Assembly (NCBI RefSeq): GCF_000472925.1
Contig: NZ_AXAS01000054.1
Coordinates: 1-59,642, forward strand
Direction: 5' to 3'
DNA length: 59,642 nt
Origin: Bradyrhizobium sp. Ec3.3
Lineage (GTDB): Bacteria; Pseudomonadota; Alphaproteobacteria; Rhizobiales; Xanthobacteraceae
A program made the translations under genes and the position numbers. Shown one piece after another: positions 16,701 to 25,477 of the stretch (the stretch's first letter is position 1; each line of letters opens with the position of its first letter). The notes under the pieces are model-generated. The model did not search any database. It had not been told where the DNA came from and saw nothing but the letters and a program-made list of their open reading frames with translations.

Positions 16701-17576
16701 TCATCGGAATGCAGCACGAATCTCATCGATGGCCAGCCTTGGATTCTGCAGGTGGGGGAAATGCCCCATGCCCGGAAGAAGGGTCAGCTCCGCGTGCAGC
16801 CTTTCGGCGAGCTCTACTCCCATCTCCTTGTTGATGTAGAGATCCTTCTCCCCCCAAACCACCCTCACGGGCGTCTCGAGCCGGGCCAGTTGCGATTCAA
16901 AGTGATCCTGGTCTCGCGTAAAGTGCGAGTAGTAGTGGGAGAACGCGTCTGCCGTCGTCATCGCTCCCTGGGTCCATCCTCGGGACATGTCGTCCTTGAA
17001 TTCACGCGCGACTTCAAAATGGCCTTCCTTGGGCAAACCTCGCGTGAAGGTGTTCTCCAGGATCTCGTCGCGATTGCTGTTCAGGTTGGCGCGGACCTGG
17101 TCCATCGCAGGTCCCGCCTTCAGGCTTTGCAGGCTCGCATACATGAACTGGGGCCTGTTGAACGGGGCGAAATCGCCCACGATGATCGTCCTTGCGATGT
17201 CGGGCTTTTCCACGGCCAGCAGGAGCGTCGGCAGCGCTCCGATATCGGTTGCGTAGATCGTGAGCTTCGATGTGTCGATGCCCGCCTTCTCAATGTATCG
17301 ATCCAGAACACGCGCGTAGTCCCTGGGCGCATAAGAAAACCTGTCGACCGTTGGCCTCGATGAGAGTCCGTAACCTGGCCAGTCGAAAGCGTGGACCTCA
17401 TAGTCATCAGCTAGAGCCTTGGCAACGTCCTTCCAGGCATACAGGGTCTCCGGAAACCCATGCAGGAAGAGAACGGTCCCTTTCGGGTTCGAGTGGCGCA
17501 GAACCATTCGTCTGAGCGTGATATCTTTGTCGATCTCAAAGAAGTCGATCGCGTCGTCGTTCACTGGCTGTGACAT
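16701..17576 (-). CDS. Alpha/beta hydrolase, dehalogenase/epoxide-hydrolase type
   Basis: 291 residues from the ATG at 17576; an ATG three codons earlier has GAAAGG directly against it and so no room for ribosome binding. HGFPETLYAWKDVAK supplies the oxyanion hole. The nucleophile elbow reads YATDIGALPT, with Asp in place of Ser, as in haloalkane dehalogenases and epoxide hydrolases. The acid lies in RVVWGEKDLY and the His in GMGHFPHLQNP. There is no signal peptide. It stands alone between the HxlR gene and a divergent secreted protein. Confidence 0.85.
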   Translation of the reverse strand: MSQPVNDDAIDFFEIDKDITLRRMVLRHSNPKGTVLFLHGFPETLYAWKDVAKALADDYEVHAFDWPGYGLSSRPTVDRFSYAPRDYARVLDRYIEKAGIDTSKLTIYATDIGALPTLLLAVEKPDIARTIIVGDFAPFNRPQFMYASLQSLKAGPAMDQVRANLNSNRDEILENTFTRGLPKEGHFEVAREFKDDMSRGWTQGAMTTADAFSHYYSHFTRDQDHFESQLARLETPVRVVWGEKDLYINKEMGVELAERLHAELTLLPGMGHFPHLQNPRLAIDEIRAAFR

Positions 17577-17800
17577 GACGCACATCCTTTCGCTGCTTGC
17601 TGTGTTTCTCGTGGATGAAGTTGCTCACGTCTGCATCGGGTCAATCGCGTCATTTTTGGCTCGCTCGCTCGATGTCTGCAAGTCGACTGTCCTTTCCATC
17701 GCGGAAGAGGCGATTATCATTGCTATCCGGCTGCCTTGTAGCCGATGCTCCCCCAACGGGTTCACAAAGTCGCCCGAGCGACACACGGAGAGGAGACAAC

Positions 17801-18202
17801 ATGAAACTCGTTTATGCCGCCGCATTGGCACTTGTTGGCTGCCTTGTCGGCTTCAATTCCGCAAACGCACAAGGAACCGCTATGAAAACGACGCCGACGA
17901 CCAAAATTCTCGCCATCGGGACCATCAATCCCGGTTTTGAACAGTCGCAGGTCTTTGCTGTCCTGCCGGATGAAGTTCGGGAAACTGTCGACCTCTACCT
18001 CGATGGCAAGATCGAGCAGTGGTACTCCCTACAGGGAAAGCCGGGTGTGGCGTTCATCATCAACGTCACCGATCCGGCCGTCGCTCACGAAATGCTCGAA
18101 AAGCTGCCTTTGGGTAAAGCACATATGATGAGCTTCGAACTGATACCCATCGGCCCGCTCAACCCGCTTCGCTTTTTGCAGGGCATGCAGCCGAAACCTT
18201 GA
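17801..18202 (+). CDS. Secreted muconolactone-isomerase-like protein
   Basis: 133 residues with GGAGAGGAG before the ATG. A signal peptide (MKLVYAAALALVGCLVGFNSANA) precedes one compact ferredoxin-like domain: ILAIGTINPGFEQ, VRETVDLYLDGKIEQWYSL, GVAFIINVTDPAVAHEMLEKLP and FELIPIGPLNPL. This rhythm is that of the muconolactone delta-isomerase / YCII-like superfamily, in which a small dimer or decamer binds ligands in a beta-sheet cleft. Export is unusual for those enzymes, so a binding or detoxifying role is as likely as catalysis. The divergent neighbour is the hydrolase at 16701-17576. Confidence 0.7.
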   Translation: MKLVYAAALALVGCLVGFNSANAQGTAMKTTPTTKILAIGTINPGFEQSQVFAVLPDEVRETVDLYLDGKIEQWYSLQGKPGVAFIINVTDPAVAHEMLEKLPLGKAHMMSFELIPIGPLNPLRFLQGMQPKP

Positions 18203-18359
18203 GATATGCAGGGCCTTGCTTGGACGTCATGCGCGGGCGCCTGTCTGCCAAAGCGTGACCGTGGAATTTGCGAGCAGAGAGTCGCTCGTCTGGACTTGTC
18301 TCTCAATACGGACGGCCGCCGCTGCCGACCGTTGGAGATCGTGTGGTCGGCCGCCGCAT

Positions 18360-18551
18360 CTAGGCCGACGAGAGATCGCGCAGAGGCTTGTGCCGCAAGA
18401 TTCTTCTGACCGAGCGGGAGCAAAGTCCGCAATGCACCAAGCAGCCGAGGCAATTGTAGACCTGCGCAGTCGAATTTAGCTCGGCATCAGCCGAGGTGAC
18501 AGCCTCTCTGATGTCATGATCGCTGACAACATTGCATGAGCAGATGATCAT
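18360..18551 (-). CDS. bfd: Bacterioferritin-associated ferredoxin (Bfd type)
   Basis: 63 residues from the ATG at 18551, the start that gives the family N-terminus MIICSCNVVSDHDIREAV. The four Cys ligands for a [2Fe-2S] cluster are CSC near the N-terminus and the CxxC pair late in the protein; there are extra Cys in YNCLGCLVHCGLCSRSVRRIL, so which pair binds iron is not certain. Bfd passes electrons to bacterioferritin to release stored iron. No bacterioferritin gene is in the window. Confidence 0.75.
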   Translation of the reverse strand: MIICSCNVVSDHDIREAVTSADAELNSTAQVYNCLGCLVHCGLCSRSVRRILRHKPLRDLSSA

Positions 18552-18698
18552 TCTGAGTGCGCTTTCTGGCATTCCGTCATCGTGCGAGTGGATCTAATCC
18601 GCTGCCGACCCATCACTGCCCCAGGCAAATAGTGGTCTACATCGTGGTCCAATGATGGGTCGTTTCAGCGCTTGACCTAGCAGATTGCCAAGAGACGA

Positions 18699-19712
18699 TC
18701 AGTGATACCCCACATCGGCGCGAACCTTTCCGCGAAACACCCAATATGACCAGCTCGAATAGGTCAGGATGACAGGAATCAGGAACAGCGTTCCCACCAG
18801 AAGGAAGGCCTGAGTGCGCGGCGACGAGGCGGCCTCCCACAGTGTCAGCTGGTAGGGCACGATCATCGGAAACAGGCTGATCGCCATGCCAATGTAGGCC
18901 AGGACGAAGAGTGCGATCGCACCAAAAAATGGCGCCGCCTCGACCTTGCCGCCGAGAGACCGCCATGTCCCGAGCGCGATCATGCCGGACAGTACGGGTA
19001 CCGGTGCGAACAGCGCGATGTTGGGCCAGCTAAACCAGCGCGCCGCCACCGCGGGGCTCATGATTGGGGTCCAGATGCTCACGATCGCGATCGCGGTTAC
19101 GACACCGACGAGGCAGATGCGGCCTTGGCGACGTGCAGCGGCCTGAATGGCACCGTCCGTTTTCAGAATAAGCCAGCCGGCGCCGAGAAGGCCGTAGCCG
19201 AACATCAAGGCGACGCCAGTCAGAATGGAAAAGGGCGTGAGAAACGCAAAGGACGTTCCCGCAAATTGTCCGTCGCGGACCGGGAAGCCCTGGACGAATG
19301 CGCCAAGCACGACGCCTTGCGCAAACGTGGCCGTGGCGGATCCGAGGCAGAATGCGTGATCCCAGAACGTCTTGTTTTCAGCGTCGCGAAACCGGAATTC
19401 GAATGCAACGCCGCGGAACACCAGTGCGAGCAACATGACCAGGATGGGAAAATACACCGCTGGAATGATTACGGCGAACGCAGTCGGGAATGCTGCGAGA
19501 AGGCCAAGGCCGCCAAGCACCAGCCAAGTCTCGTTACCATCCCAGATCGGGGCAATCGAGTTCATGATGGTGTTGCGGGAGCGCGTATCGGACGCCAGGC
19601 CAAAGAGCATCCCCACGCCGAGATCGAAGCCATCGAGCAGCACGTAGAAGAAGACGGCCAGTGCAAGGATCACTGTCCAGATCGGAACCAAATCGAGCAC
19701 CTCGGTCATCAC
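18699..19712 (-). CDS. cydB: Cytochrome bd-type ubiquinol oxidase subunit II
   Basis: 337 residues, about eight to nine membrane spans, matching CydB/CioB in length. Characteristic stretches are FYVLLDGFDLGVGML near the N-terminus (CydB proteins carry a conserved GFDLG), IAPIWDGNETWLVLGG and FWDHAFCLGSATATFAQGVVLGAF. It pairs with CydA to form the quinol oxidase in the inner membrane. It overlaps cydA by four bases (19709-19712). No CydX-like small subunit is visible downstream. Confidence 0.93.
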   Translation of the reverse strand: MMTEVLDLVPIWTVILALAVFFYVLLDGFDLGVGMLFGLASDTRSRNTIMNSIAPIWDGNETWLVLGGLGLLAAFPTAFAVIIPAVYFPILVMLLALVFRGVAFEFRFRDAENKTFWDHAFCLGSATATFAQGVVLGAFVQGFPVRDGQFAGTSFAFLTPFSILTGVALMFGYGLLGAGWLILKTDGAIQAAARRQGRICLVGVVTAIAIVSIWTPIMSPAVAARWFSWPNIALFAPVPVLSGMIALGTWRSLGGKVEAAPFFGAIALFVLAYIGMAISLFPMIVPYQLTLWEAASSPRTQAFLLVGTLFLIPVILTYSSWSYWVFRGKVRADVGYH

Positions 19713-21109
19713 ACTTCTCCTTTCACGACGTTGATTGCGGGAGCCAGGACCGGCGCCGCAGCTATTCCAGCCTCGATTGACGTAGCCGCTTCACTGCTCT
19801 CGAGCGGGCCCTTGCGAACAAGCCGAGCCAACAGGATGACCCCGCTGGGATAGATCAGCAGATAGACCGCCATGTAAGCCAGGAGCGACAGCGTAACGTC
19901 ATGGCCTGTCAGAGACGGCGTGACCGAGGCTGCCGTGCGCAAGAGTCCATAGACTGTCCACGGCTGCCGGCCGACTTCGGTCACGAACCATCCGGCAACG
20001 ACCGCGATAAAGCCAAGCGGAATCGCACACTGACAAGCCAAGAGGTACAGCCGTGTGTCATAGAGTTGCCCGCGCCACCGTAACCAGCCGCCCAGAAGCA
20101 CGAGCCCCAGCATCAGGCCCGCGCATCCGACCATCGCGCGGAAGGCAAAGAATGGAATTGCGACCGGCGGACGTTGATCGGCGGGGAAATCCTTCAGACC
20201 CTTCACCTCGCCATGGAGGTCGTGCGTCAGGATCAGACTTCCGAGCCAAGGAATTTCAATGGCAAACTTGTTTTGTTCGGCCTTGTCATCCGGGATCGCA
20301 AAGACTGTCAGCGGCACACCCTTGGCGGTATCCCAACGCGATTCAATGGCTGCCAGTTTTGCAGGCTGATATTTGCGGGTATTGAGGCCGTGCATATCGC
20401 CGATCACCATCTGCAGCGGCACAAGAAAGGTCAGGGCCCACAGCGCCATCGACATCATGGTGCGTGCTTCCAGGACGGATCGATTGCGCCGCAACAAGTA
20501 TGCGCCCACACCGAGGACGACGAATCCGGTTGTCGTGAAGAATGCGAACGCCGTGTGCGCGAGCCGATAAGGAAATGACGGATTGAAGATTACCTTGATC
20601 CAGTCTGTCGGAATGAACTGGCCATTGACGATCTCATAACCCGCCGGCGTCTGCATCCAACTATTGGCGGACAGGATCCAGAAAGTGGAAAACAACGTCC
20701 CGATCGCCACCATGAAGGCGGCGAAGAAGTGCGCCCACGGCGGCACCAGCTTGCGGCCGAACAGCAGGACGCCGAGGAAGCCGGCTTCCAGGAAGAAAGC
20801 CGTAAGGCCCTCATATGCAAATAGCGGCGAGAGGACGTCGCCAGCTGCGGACGCATAGCGGCTCCAGTTGGTGCCGAACTGGAATGGCATGATCAGGCCT
20901 GTCACGACGCCCATGCCGAATGCAATGGCGAAGATCTTGGTCCAGAATATCGAATTGCGGACATAGACTTCGCGTCCGGTCGCAAGGCCCAAGCCCTCGA
21001 AGACGGCGATGAAGGACGCACATCCGACGGTGAACGCTGGAAGCAGAATGTGCCAGGCGACGACCCAGGCGAACTGGATGCGTGATAACAGAACTGGATC
21101 AAAGTGCAT
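19709..21109 (-). CDS. cydA: Cytochrome bd-type ubiquinol oxidase subunit I, cyanide-insensitive type
   Basis: 466 residues from the ATG at 21109 (AGAGGT upstream); the frame upstream to 21235 runs through the promoter element and is not coding. The N-terminus MHFDPVLLSRIQFAWVVAWH carries the first haem ligand His. The Q-loop region is short, and GRQPWTVYGLLRTA is the signature of the CIO class, which is insensitive to cyanide and does not pump protons. About nine membrane spans. It reduces oxygen to water with ubiquinol. The five-copy promoter element (21193-21255) lies 83 bases before the start, in gene orientation. Confidence 0.95.
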   Translation of the reverse strand: MHFDPVLLSRIQFAWVVAWHILLPAFTVGCASFIAVFEGLGLATGREVYVRNSIFWTKIFAIAFGMGVVTGLIMPFQFGTNWSRYASAAGDVLSPLFAYEGLTAFFLEAGFLGVLLFGRKLVPPWAHFFAAFMVAIGTLFSTFWILSANSWMQTPAGYEIVNGQFIPTDWIKVIFNPSFPYRLAHTAFAFFTTTGFVVLGVGAYLLRRNRSVLEARTMMSMALWALTFLVPLQMVIGDMHGLNTRKYQPAKLAAIESRWDTAKGVPLTVFAIPDDKAEQNKFAIEIPWLGSLILTHDLHGEVKGLKDFPADQRPPVAIPFFAFRAMVGCAGLMLGLVLLGGWLRWRGQLYDTRLYLLACQCAIPLGFIAVVAGWFVTEVGRQPWTVYGLLRTAASVTPSLTGHDVTLSLLAYMAVYLLIYPSGVILLARLVRKGPLESSEAATSIEAGIAAAPVLAPAINVVKGEV

Positions 21110-21192
21110 CGCTGGACCTCTTGTGTTACGGTAATGTTGAGAGAGCGACCGAAAGGAGCCCTCAAATGCCTGCAAAGCATTCAGGCTCGTTG

Positions 21193-21255
21193 AAAATAGA
21201 CCGCGCAGTGCGGATGCATGAGTAAACGCTGCCAAATCGCGGCAAATTCTTCAAA
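21193..21255 (-). promoter_or_regulatory. Five-copy promoter element, copy a (cydAB)
   Basis: On the minus strand: GAATTTGCC, GCG, ATTTGGC, then GTTTACTCAT and, 19 bases later, GGTCTATTTT. The two arms are swapped relative to the other copies (TTTGCC first, TTTGGC second) but the 10-base period and the distances to TTTACTC and GGTC are the same. It ends 83 bases before the cydA ATG. Confidence 0.7.
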
Positions 21256-21285
21256 GTGGAGGAAGCATCTACGCTGAGCGCACGC

Positions 21286-21729
21286 TCAACGGTCATTGAG
21301 CGCATGCAACTCGGCCCGGCATTCCTCGCTGAAGGCCCGCAGCGGATTGACGGCGTGGCCGTTCATCAGCTCGCGAACTTCAGAAAGGGACTTGTTGGGC
21401 AAGAAATATGTGTCGATGATCAAATGAATGACCGCGTCCGCCTTCTCGATCACGGCGGTGCTTGATACGACACGCATCCGGTTGATCAGCGCGTAGACGC
21501 TGACCAGTGCGGAGACCTCCGCCTGATCGTGGACGAGCGCGTCGGCGTAGAGCTTCGAGGCCTCATCGATGAATTGCTTGTACAGCTTTTGTCGTCTGGT
21601 CTTTTCCCCCGACAGCCGCTTTGCGCGATCCTGATGGTGTAGCGTGAGCCAGGCTGACGCGAACGACGTAAGGCCGCCGATCGTCGACCCCGCCAACGCT
21701 GCCAATGCAGGGAGGTAGACCGTGTTCAT
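21286..21729 (-). CDS. Small membrane-anchored hypothetical protein
   Basis: 147 residues. One N-terminal membrane segment (about 5-27, LPALAALAGSTIGGLTSFASAWLTL) followed by HHQDRAKRLSGEKTRRQKLYKQFIDEASKLYADAL, a helical cytoplasmic part rich in charged residues and likely coiled-coil. Proteins of this shape occur widely in Bradyrhizobium; the function is unknown. It starts 15 bases after the stop of the type II NADH dehydrogenase gene and is probably in its operon. Confidence 0.7.
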   Translation of the reverse strand: MNTVYLPALAALAGSTIGGLTSFASAWLTLHHQDRAKRLSGEKTRRQKLYKQFIDEASKLYADALVHDQAEVSALVSVYALINRMRVVSSTAVIEKADAVIHLIIDTYFLPNKSLSEVRELMNGHAVNPLRAFSEECRAELHALNDR

Positions 21730-21744
21730 GGCACAAGCGGCCCC

Positions 21745-23091
21745 TCAATGATCGGACCCGGGAGTAGCGACCCGCGCGGGCTCGGGGATCAGGCGCGAGC
21801 TGCGCTGGCCGGTGAAATACGACCAAAGCCACTGCCGCTGCACGCGCAGGCGATTCTGTAGCTGCGGCAGGGCGAGGATGTGAACGCACGCCCACACCAG
21901 CCAGGTCAGGGACCCGCTTGTCCGCAGCCAGCCTCGCTCTAGCACGGCGTAATTCTTGCCGACGACCGCCATGTTGCCTTTGTCGAAATAATGGAACGGA
22001 CGTTTCTCTTTTTGGCCCTTCAGCTCCTTCGCGATCAGCCGCCCGACGTAGCGTCCTTCCTGGATCGCGGCCTGCGCCACGCCCGGCACCGGATGTTCGT
22101 TTTGCATGACCGACGCCGCATCGCCCACGACGAACACGCCCGGCGCGTCTACGACCTTCAGGAAGGGATCAACGAGTGCGCGTCCCGCGCGGTCGGTCTT
22201 GGTGCCGAGCATCTTTGGAATAGGCGACGCCGCAACCCCAGCGGTCCACAGCACCGTGGCGCTCGGAATCCGGCTTCCGCCGGCGACCACGCCCTCCGCG
22301 TCGACGGTCTCGACCTTCGCTCCGGTCAAGACCTTCACGCCGAGCTTCGTGAGTCGTCGGGTCACCCTGCGCGACAGTGGCTCAGCAAAGGTCGGCAGAA
22401 CCCGCTGCCCTGCGTCGAGCAGAATGATGCTGGCGTGCGCTGGGTCGATATGGCGAAAGTTTCCGCGCAGTGTAACCGTCACCATTTGCGCGAGGGATGC
22501 CGCGAGTTCTACGCCGGTGGGGCCTGCTCCGACCAGCACGAATGTCATCTGGCGCGCGCGTTCGCTTGCGTCCTCGGTCGTTGCGGCAACTTCGAACGCG
22601 CTCAGGAGTTTGGCTCGGATCGTCTCGGCGTCGTTGAGACTCTTGAGCGCCGGGGCAAATCGCGCGAACTCATCGTGCCCGAAGTAGCTCGGGCGCATGC
22701 CGGTCGCGACCACCAGATAGTCGTAGGCGATCTTGCGGACGCCCACGCCAGGGGAGGACGCCTCGATGGTGCGGGAAGCAACATCGACGCCGGTGACCTC
22801 CGCCAGGAGCACGCTGAGGTTTCGTTGCTTGACCTCGAGCTGACGGATCGGCGCTGCGATCTCGGCCGGCGAGAGGACTGCCGTCGCCACCTGATAGAGC
22901 AGCGGCTGAAATATGTGATGGTTGCGGCGATCGATCAGGACGACATCGACATCAGCGTGCCGCAGCGCGTGCGTCGCGGCGATCCCGGCAAAGCCACCTC
23001 CGATGACGACGACCCGCTTTCGCTCTCGGTGGGGAGCCTCGACATTGGCGGTTGCTTCGTAGGGCCGGGTCTCAGCCTGAATCGCACACAT
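21745..23091 (-). CDS. ndh: Type II NADH:quinone oxidoreductase
   Basis: 448 residues from the ATG at 23091 (GAGGTGAACC upstream); the extra 40 residues of the longer frame are not protein-like. FAD-binding Rossmann motif RVVVIGGGFAGIAATHAL and a second, NADH-binding motif FVLVGAGPTGVELAASLAQ. A conserved VFVVGDAASV near residue 330 completes the FAD site, and the C-terminal about 80 residues (LTWLVWACVHILALPQLQNRLRV) form the membrane anchor. NDH-2 passes electrons from NADH to quinone without pumping protons. It is next to cydAB, itself non-pumping, on the same strand. Confidence 0.92.
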   Translation of the reverse strand: MCAIQAETRPYEATANVEAPHRERKRVVVIGGGFAGIAATHALRHADVDVVLIDRRNHHIFQPLLYQVATAVLSPAEIAAPIRQLEVKQRNLSVLLAEVTGVDVASRTIEASSPGVGVRKIAYDYLVVATGMRPSYFGHDEFARFAPALKSLNDAETIRAKLLSAFEVAATTEDASERARQMTFVLVGAGPTGVELAASLAQMVTVTLRGNFRHIDPAHASIILLDAGQRVLPTFAEPLSRRVTRRLTKLGVKVLTGAKVETVDAEGVVAGGSRIPSATVLWTAGVAASPIPKMLGTKTDRAGRALVDPFLKVVDAPGVFVVGDAASVMQNEHPVPGVAQAAIQEGRYVGRLIAKELKGQKEKRPFHYFDKGNMAVVGKNYAVLERGWLRTSGSLTWLVWACVHILALPQLQNRLRVQRQWLWSYFTGQRSSRLIPEPARVATPGSDH

Positions 23092-23150
23092 TGGTTCACC
23101 TCGTTCGTATTCTTTGTCGTCCACTGCGTCAGCAAGCTTTTGTGATGCTC

Positions 23151-23330
23151 TCAACGCGCCAGCCATTCGGGTTCGCGGCATCCCGGCGCGCGAGAAGCCG
23201 CCATTTTGCAATTTGCGGACTTGCTCAGTGCCGTGACTGCACTGAGCGGCTCTGGCTTCAACGTGGTCAGGAACACCACGAAGCCCAGGGCTCCCAGGAC
23301 GAACGTGATCATGCTCAAGACGTGTTTCAT
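23151..23330 (-). CDS. Small membrane protein, tentative
   Basis: 59 residues from the ATG at 23330. One membrane helix (MITFVLGALGFVVFLTTL) follows a short basic start and precedes a polar tail with two Cys. Ribosome-binding support is weak. Its 3' part overlaps a sequence (about 23165-23215) that weakly resembles the five-copy promoter element upstream of ndh, so this could be non-coding DNA instead. Confidence 0.4.
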   Translation of the reverse strand: MKHVLSMITFVLGALGFVVFLTTLKPEPLSAVTALSKSANCKMAASRAPGCREPEWLAR

Positions 23331-23402
23331 ATCAGCGCGACGCATTTCCGCTTGGTGCCGCGGCGGCCCGACGCGGCGCCCATCAATTGCTGAGAGCGCG
23401 GA

Positions 23403-24188
23403 CTATTCGGCCGCCACGTGCGCCGGGCTCTTCGTAAAATTGGGTGGACGTTTCTCGAGGAAGGCCGAGAGCGCTTCCTTGGCCTCTGGCCCGTTCACCC
23501 GCTCCATGAACTCCTGGCTTTCACTCTCGATCGCCGCCTTGAGCTGGCCTATCGAAGGCTGCTTGAGGAGCCGCTTGCTCGCCAACAACGCGCCGCTCGG
23601 TTTTGCCGCCAGCTTCTGCGCCGTTGCGGTGGCGGTCGCGAGCAGATCGCTGTCGGGCACAACGCGGGTCACGAGACCCAGCTCAGCTGCCCGCGCGGCC
23701 GTGAAGGGCTGTCCCAGCAAGTACAATTCCGCCGCCCGGAGATGGCCTACGCGGGCCGGTATCGAAAAGCTCGATCCGAACTCCGGCACCAGCGCCAGGT
23801 TGATGAACGGCAGCTGGAATTTCGCACTCTCGACCGCGTAGACGAAATCGCAGTGCGTCAGCATCGTGGTTCCGCCACCGATAGCCGCGCCTTGGACGGC
23901 TGCGACGATCGGCTTTTCGAACTTGACGAATGCGTCCATCAGAAGCCCTTGCGGAAATGCGCCCGGCTTGGGCGGATTCTTGAGGAAATCCACGACGTCG
24001 TTGCCAGCGCAGAACACGTTTCCGGTGCTGTGCCAGAGCACGACACGGATCGCGTCGTCCTTGTCAGCTTCGTTGAGGATGCCGGCCAGGCTCGTGTACA
24101 TGCCCGACGTCATGGCGTTCTTCTGGGCCGGGCGATTGAGCTGGACCCGCAGGATCGCGTCGGTACGCTCGGTGATGATGTCGCTCAT
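23403..24188 (-). CDS. Enoyl-CoA isomerase/hydratase family (crotonase) protein
   Basis: 261 residues from the ATG at 24188 (AAAGGAG upstream). It has the crotonase core: oxyanion Gly in QGAAIGGGTTM and FCAGNDVVDF. The first catalytic Glu of hydratases is replaced (GGGTTM), while the second is kept in LVPEFGSS, the pattern of delta3,delta2-enoyl-CoA isomerases. I therefore prefer isomerase over hydratase. It is the last gene of the seven-gene operon starting at 30811 and lies 37 bases after the CoA transferase gene. Confidence 0.82.
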   Translation of the reverse strand: MSDIITERTDAILRVQLNRPAQKNAMTSGMYTSLAGILNEADKDDAIRVVLWHSTGNVFCAGNDVVDFLKNPPKPGAFPQGLLMDAFVKFEKPIVAAVQGAAIGGGTTMLTHCDFVYAVESAKFQLPFINLALVPEFGSSFSIPARVGHLRAAELYLLGQPFTAARAAELGLVTRVVPDSDLLATATATAQKLAAKPSGALLASKRLLKQPSIGQLKAAIESESQEFMERVNGPEAKEALSAFLEKRPPNFTKSPAHVAAE

Positions 24189-24225
24189 TGTCTGCTCCTT
24201 TGCTCGCTGTTCTTCGCCACGATTT

Positions 24226-25449
24226 TCAGGCGTGTTCCTTGACTTTCGGCACCGCGCCGCTCGTGCGCAGGTCCTCGATTCCTTTCGCGTCGAACCCCAG
24301 GTCGCGCAGGATCTCTTCGGTGTGCTCGCCGAGGTCGGGTCCCCGCCGGGCCGGGACCTTGGCGACACCGTGCACCTGAATCGGGCTGCTGATCGTCGAA
24401 GTCAGCTTGCCGCCGGCGCCTTCGAGCGGAACGACGATGTCGTTTGCCGCCAGCTGGGGATCGTTAATCACCTCTTGCGGGCCGCGCACGGCGCCGAACG
24501 TGACGTGCGCGCCGCTGAAAACCTCATACCAATGCGCCATCGGCTGCGCGGAGAAAACCTCGTCGAGGATGGCCGTGAGTTCCGGCATGTTCGCCATCAG
24601 CCTCGCCGGATTGGCGAATCGCTGATCGGTCAACAGATCCTGTCGGCCGATTGCCTTCGCCACAGCGGCCAACTTGTCGGGCGTGACGATAAGAACGAAC
24701 CAGGTGCCGTCGGCTGCGCGATACACGTTGAGCGCCGCGTTGGCCGGATGCATGCGATCATGCAGCCCAAAGAACTTTGCACCGGCCAGCGCAGCCTGTA
24801 TCGAAACGCTCGCCGACCAGATACCCTCGGCGAGCAGCGAGGTCGTGACATACGCTCCCTTGCCGGTGCGCTCGCGGCGGTAAAGCGCGGTGACGATCGC
24901 CGAATAGATTCCGACACCTGTCGCGTTGTCGCCGCTGCCGGCCACCGGCCAGGTCGGCGGCGCGCCGGCATCGCGCGTCATCGACAGCAAACCACTACGC
25001 GCCCAGTATGCCGTGATGTCGAAGCCCGGTAGATTGGCATCCGGTCCCTTTTCGCCGAACCCCGTAAGGTCCGCGTAGATCAGGCGCGGATTCCAGCGCA
25101 CCACATCGTCATATTCGAGCTTTAGTTTTTTGCGCGCGGGATGTGGCGTATTGACGATGAATACATCGGCCCACTTGACAAGCTGCTCGAGGACTTGAGG
25201 GGCGCTGGGCGACTTCAGATCGAGCGTAATACTGCGTTTGTTCCGGTTGACGAGATGCCACTGATAGGGCTCATCTGCCGCCGGCTGCGGCGGGATCTTG
25301 TGCACATGTCTCCAAGGGTCGCCGTTCGGCGGTTCGACCTTAATGACGTCGGCGCCGAAGTCCGACAGGATGACGGCGGCGCCGGGCGCCGCGACGAAGC
25401 TTGAGAAGTCAACCACCTTCAGTCCAGAAAAAATGTTGTCGCTTGCCAT
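24226..25449 (-). CDS. Family III CoA transferase (CaiB/BaiF)
   Basis: 407 residues with AGGAG before the ATG. Family III features: N-terminal LKVVDFSSFVAAPGAAVILSDFGADVIKVEPP (CoA-binding Rossmann-like part), NKRSITLDLKSPSAPQVLEQLV, and the catalytic Asp in LPGFDITAYWARSGL. These enzymes move CoA between carboxylic acids (for example carnitine/crotonobetaine, formyl-CoA/oxalate). With a carnitine-dehydrogenase-like enzyme, two acyl-CoA dehydrogenases and two crotonases in the same operon, it probably activates the pathway's acid. The acid itself cannot be read from sequence. Confidence 0.88.
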   Translation of the reverse strand: MASDNIFSGLKVVDFSSFVAAPGAAVILSDFGADVIKVEPPNGDPWRHVHKIPPQPAADEPYQWHLVNRNKRSITLDLKSPSAPQVLEQLVKWADVFIVNTPHPARKKLKLEYDDVVRWNPRLIYADLTGFGEKGPDANLPGFDITAYWARSGLLSMTRDAGAPPTWPVAGSGDNATGVGIYSAIVTALYRRERTGKGAYVTTSLLAEGIWSASVSIQAALAGAKFFGLHDRMHPANAALNVYRAADGTWFVLIVTPDKLAAVAKAIGRQDLLTDQRFANPARLMANMPELTAILDEVFSAQPMAHWYEVFSGAHVTFGAVRGPQEVINDPQLAANDIVVPLEGAGGKLTSTISSPIQVHGVAKVPARRGPDLGEHTEEILRDLGFDAKGIEDLRTSGAVPKVKEHA

Positions 25450-25477
25450 TGGGTCTCTCCTAAATCGCCATATTGCT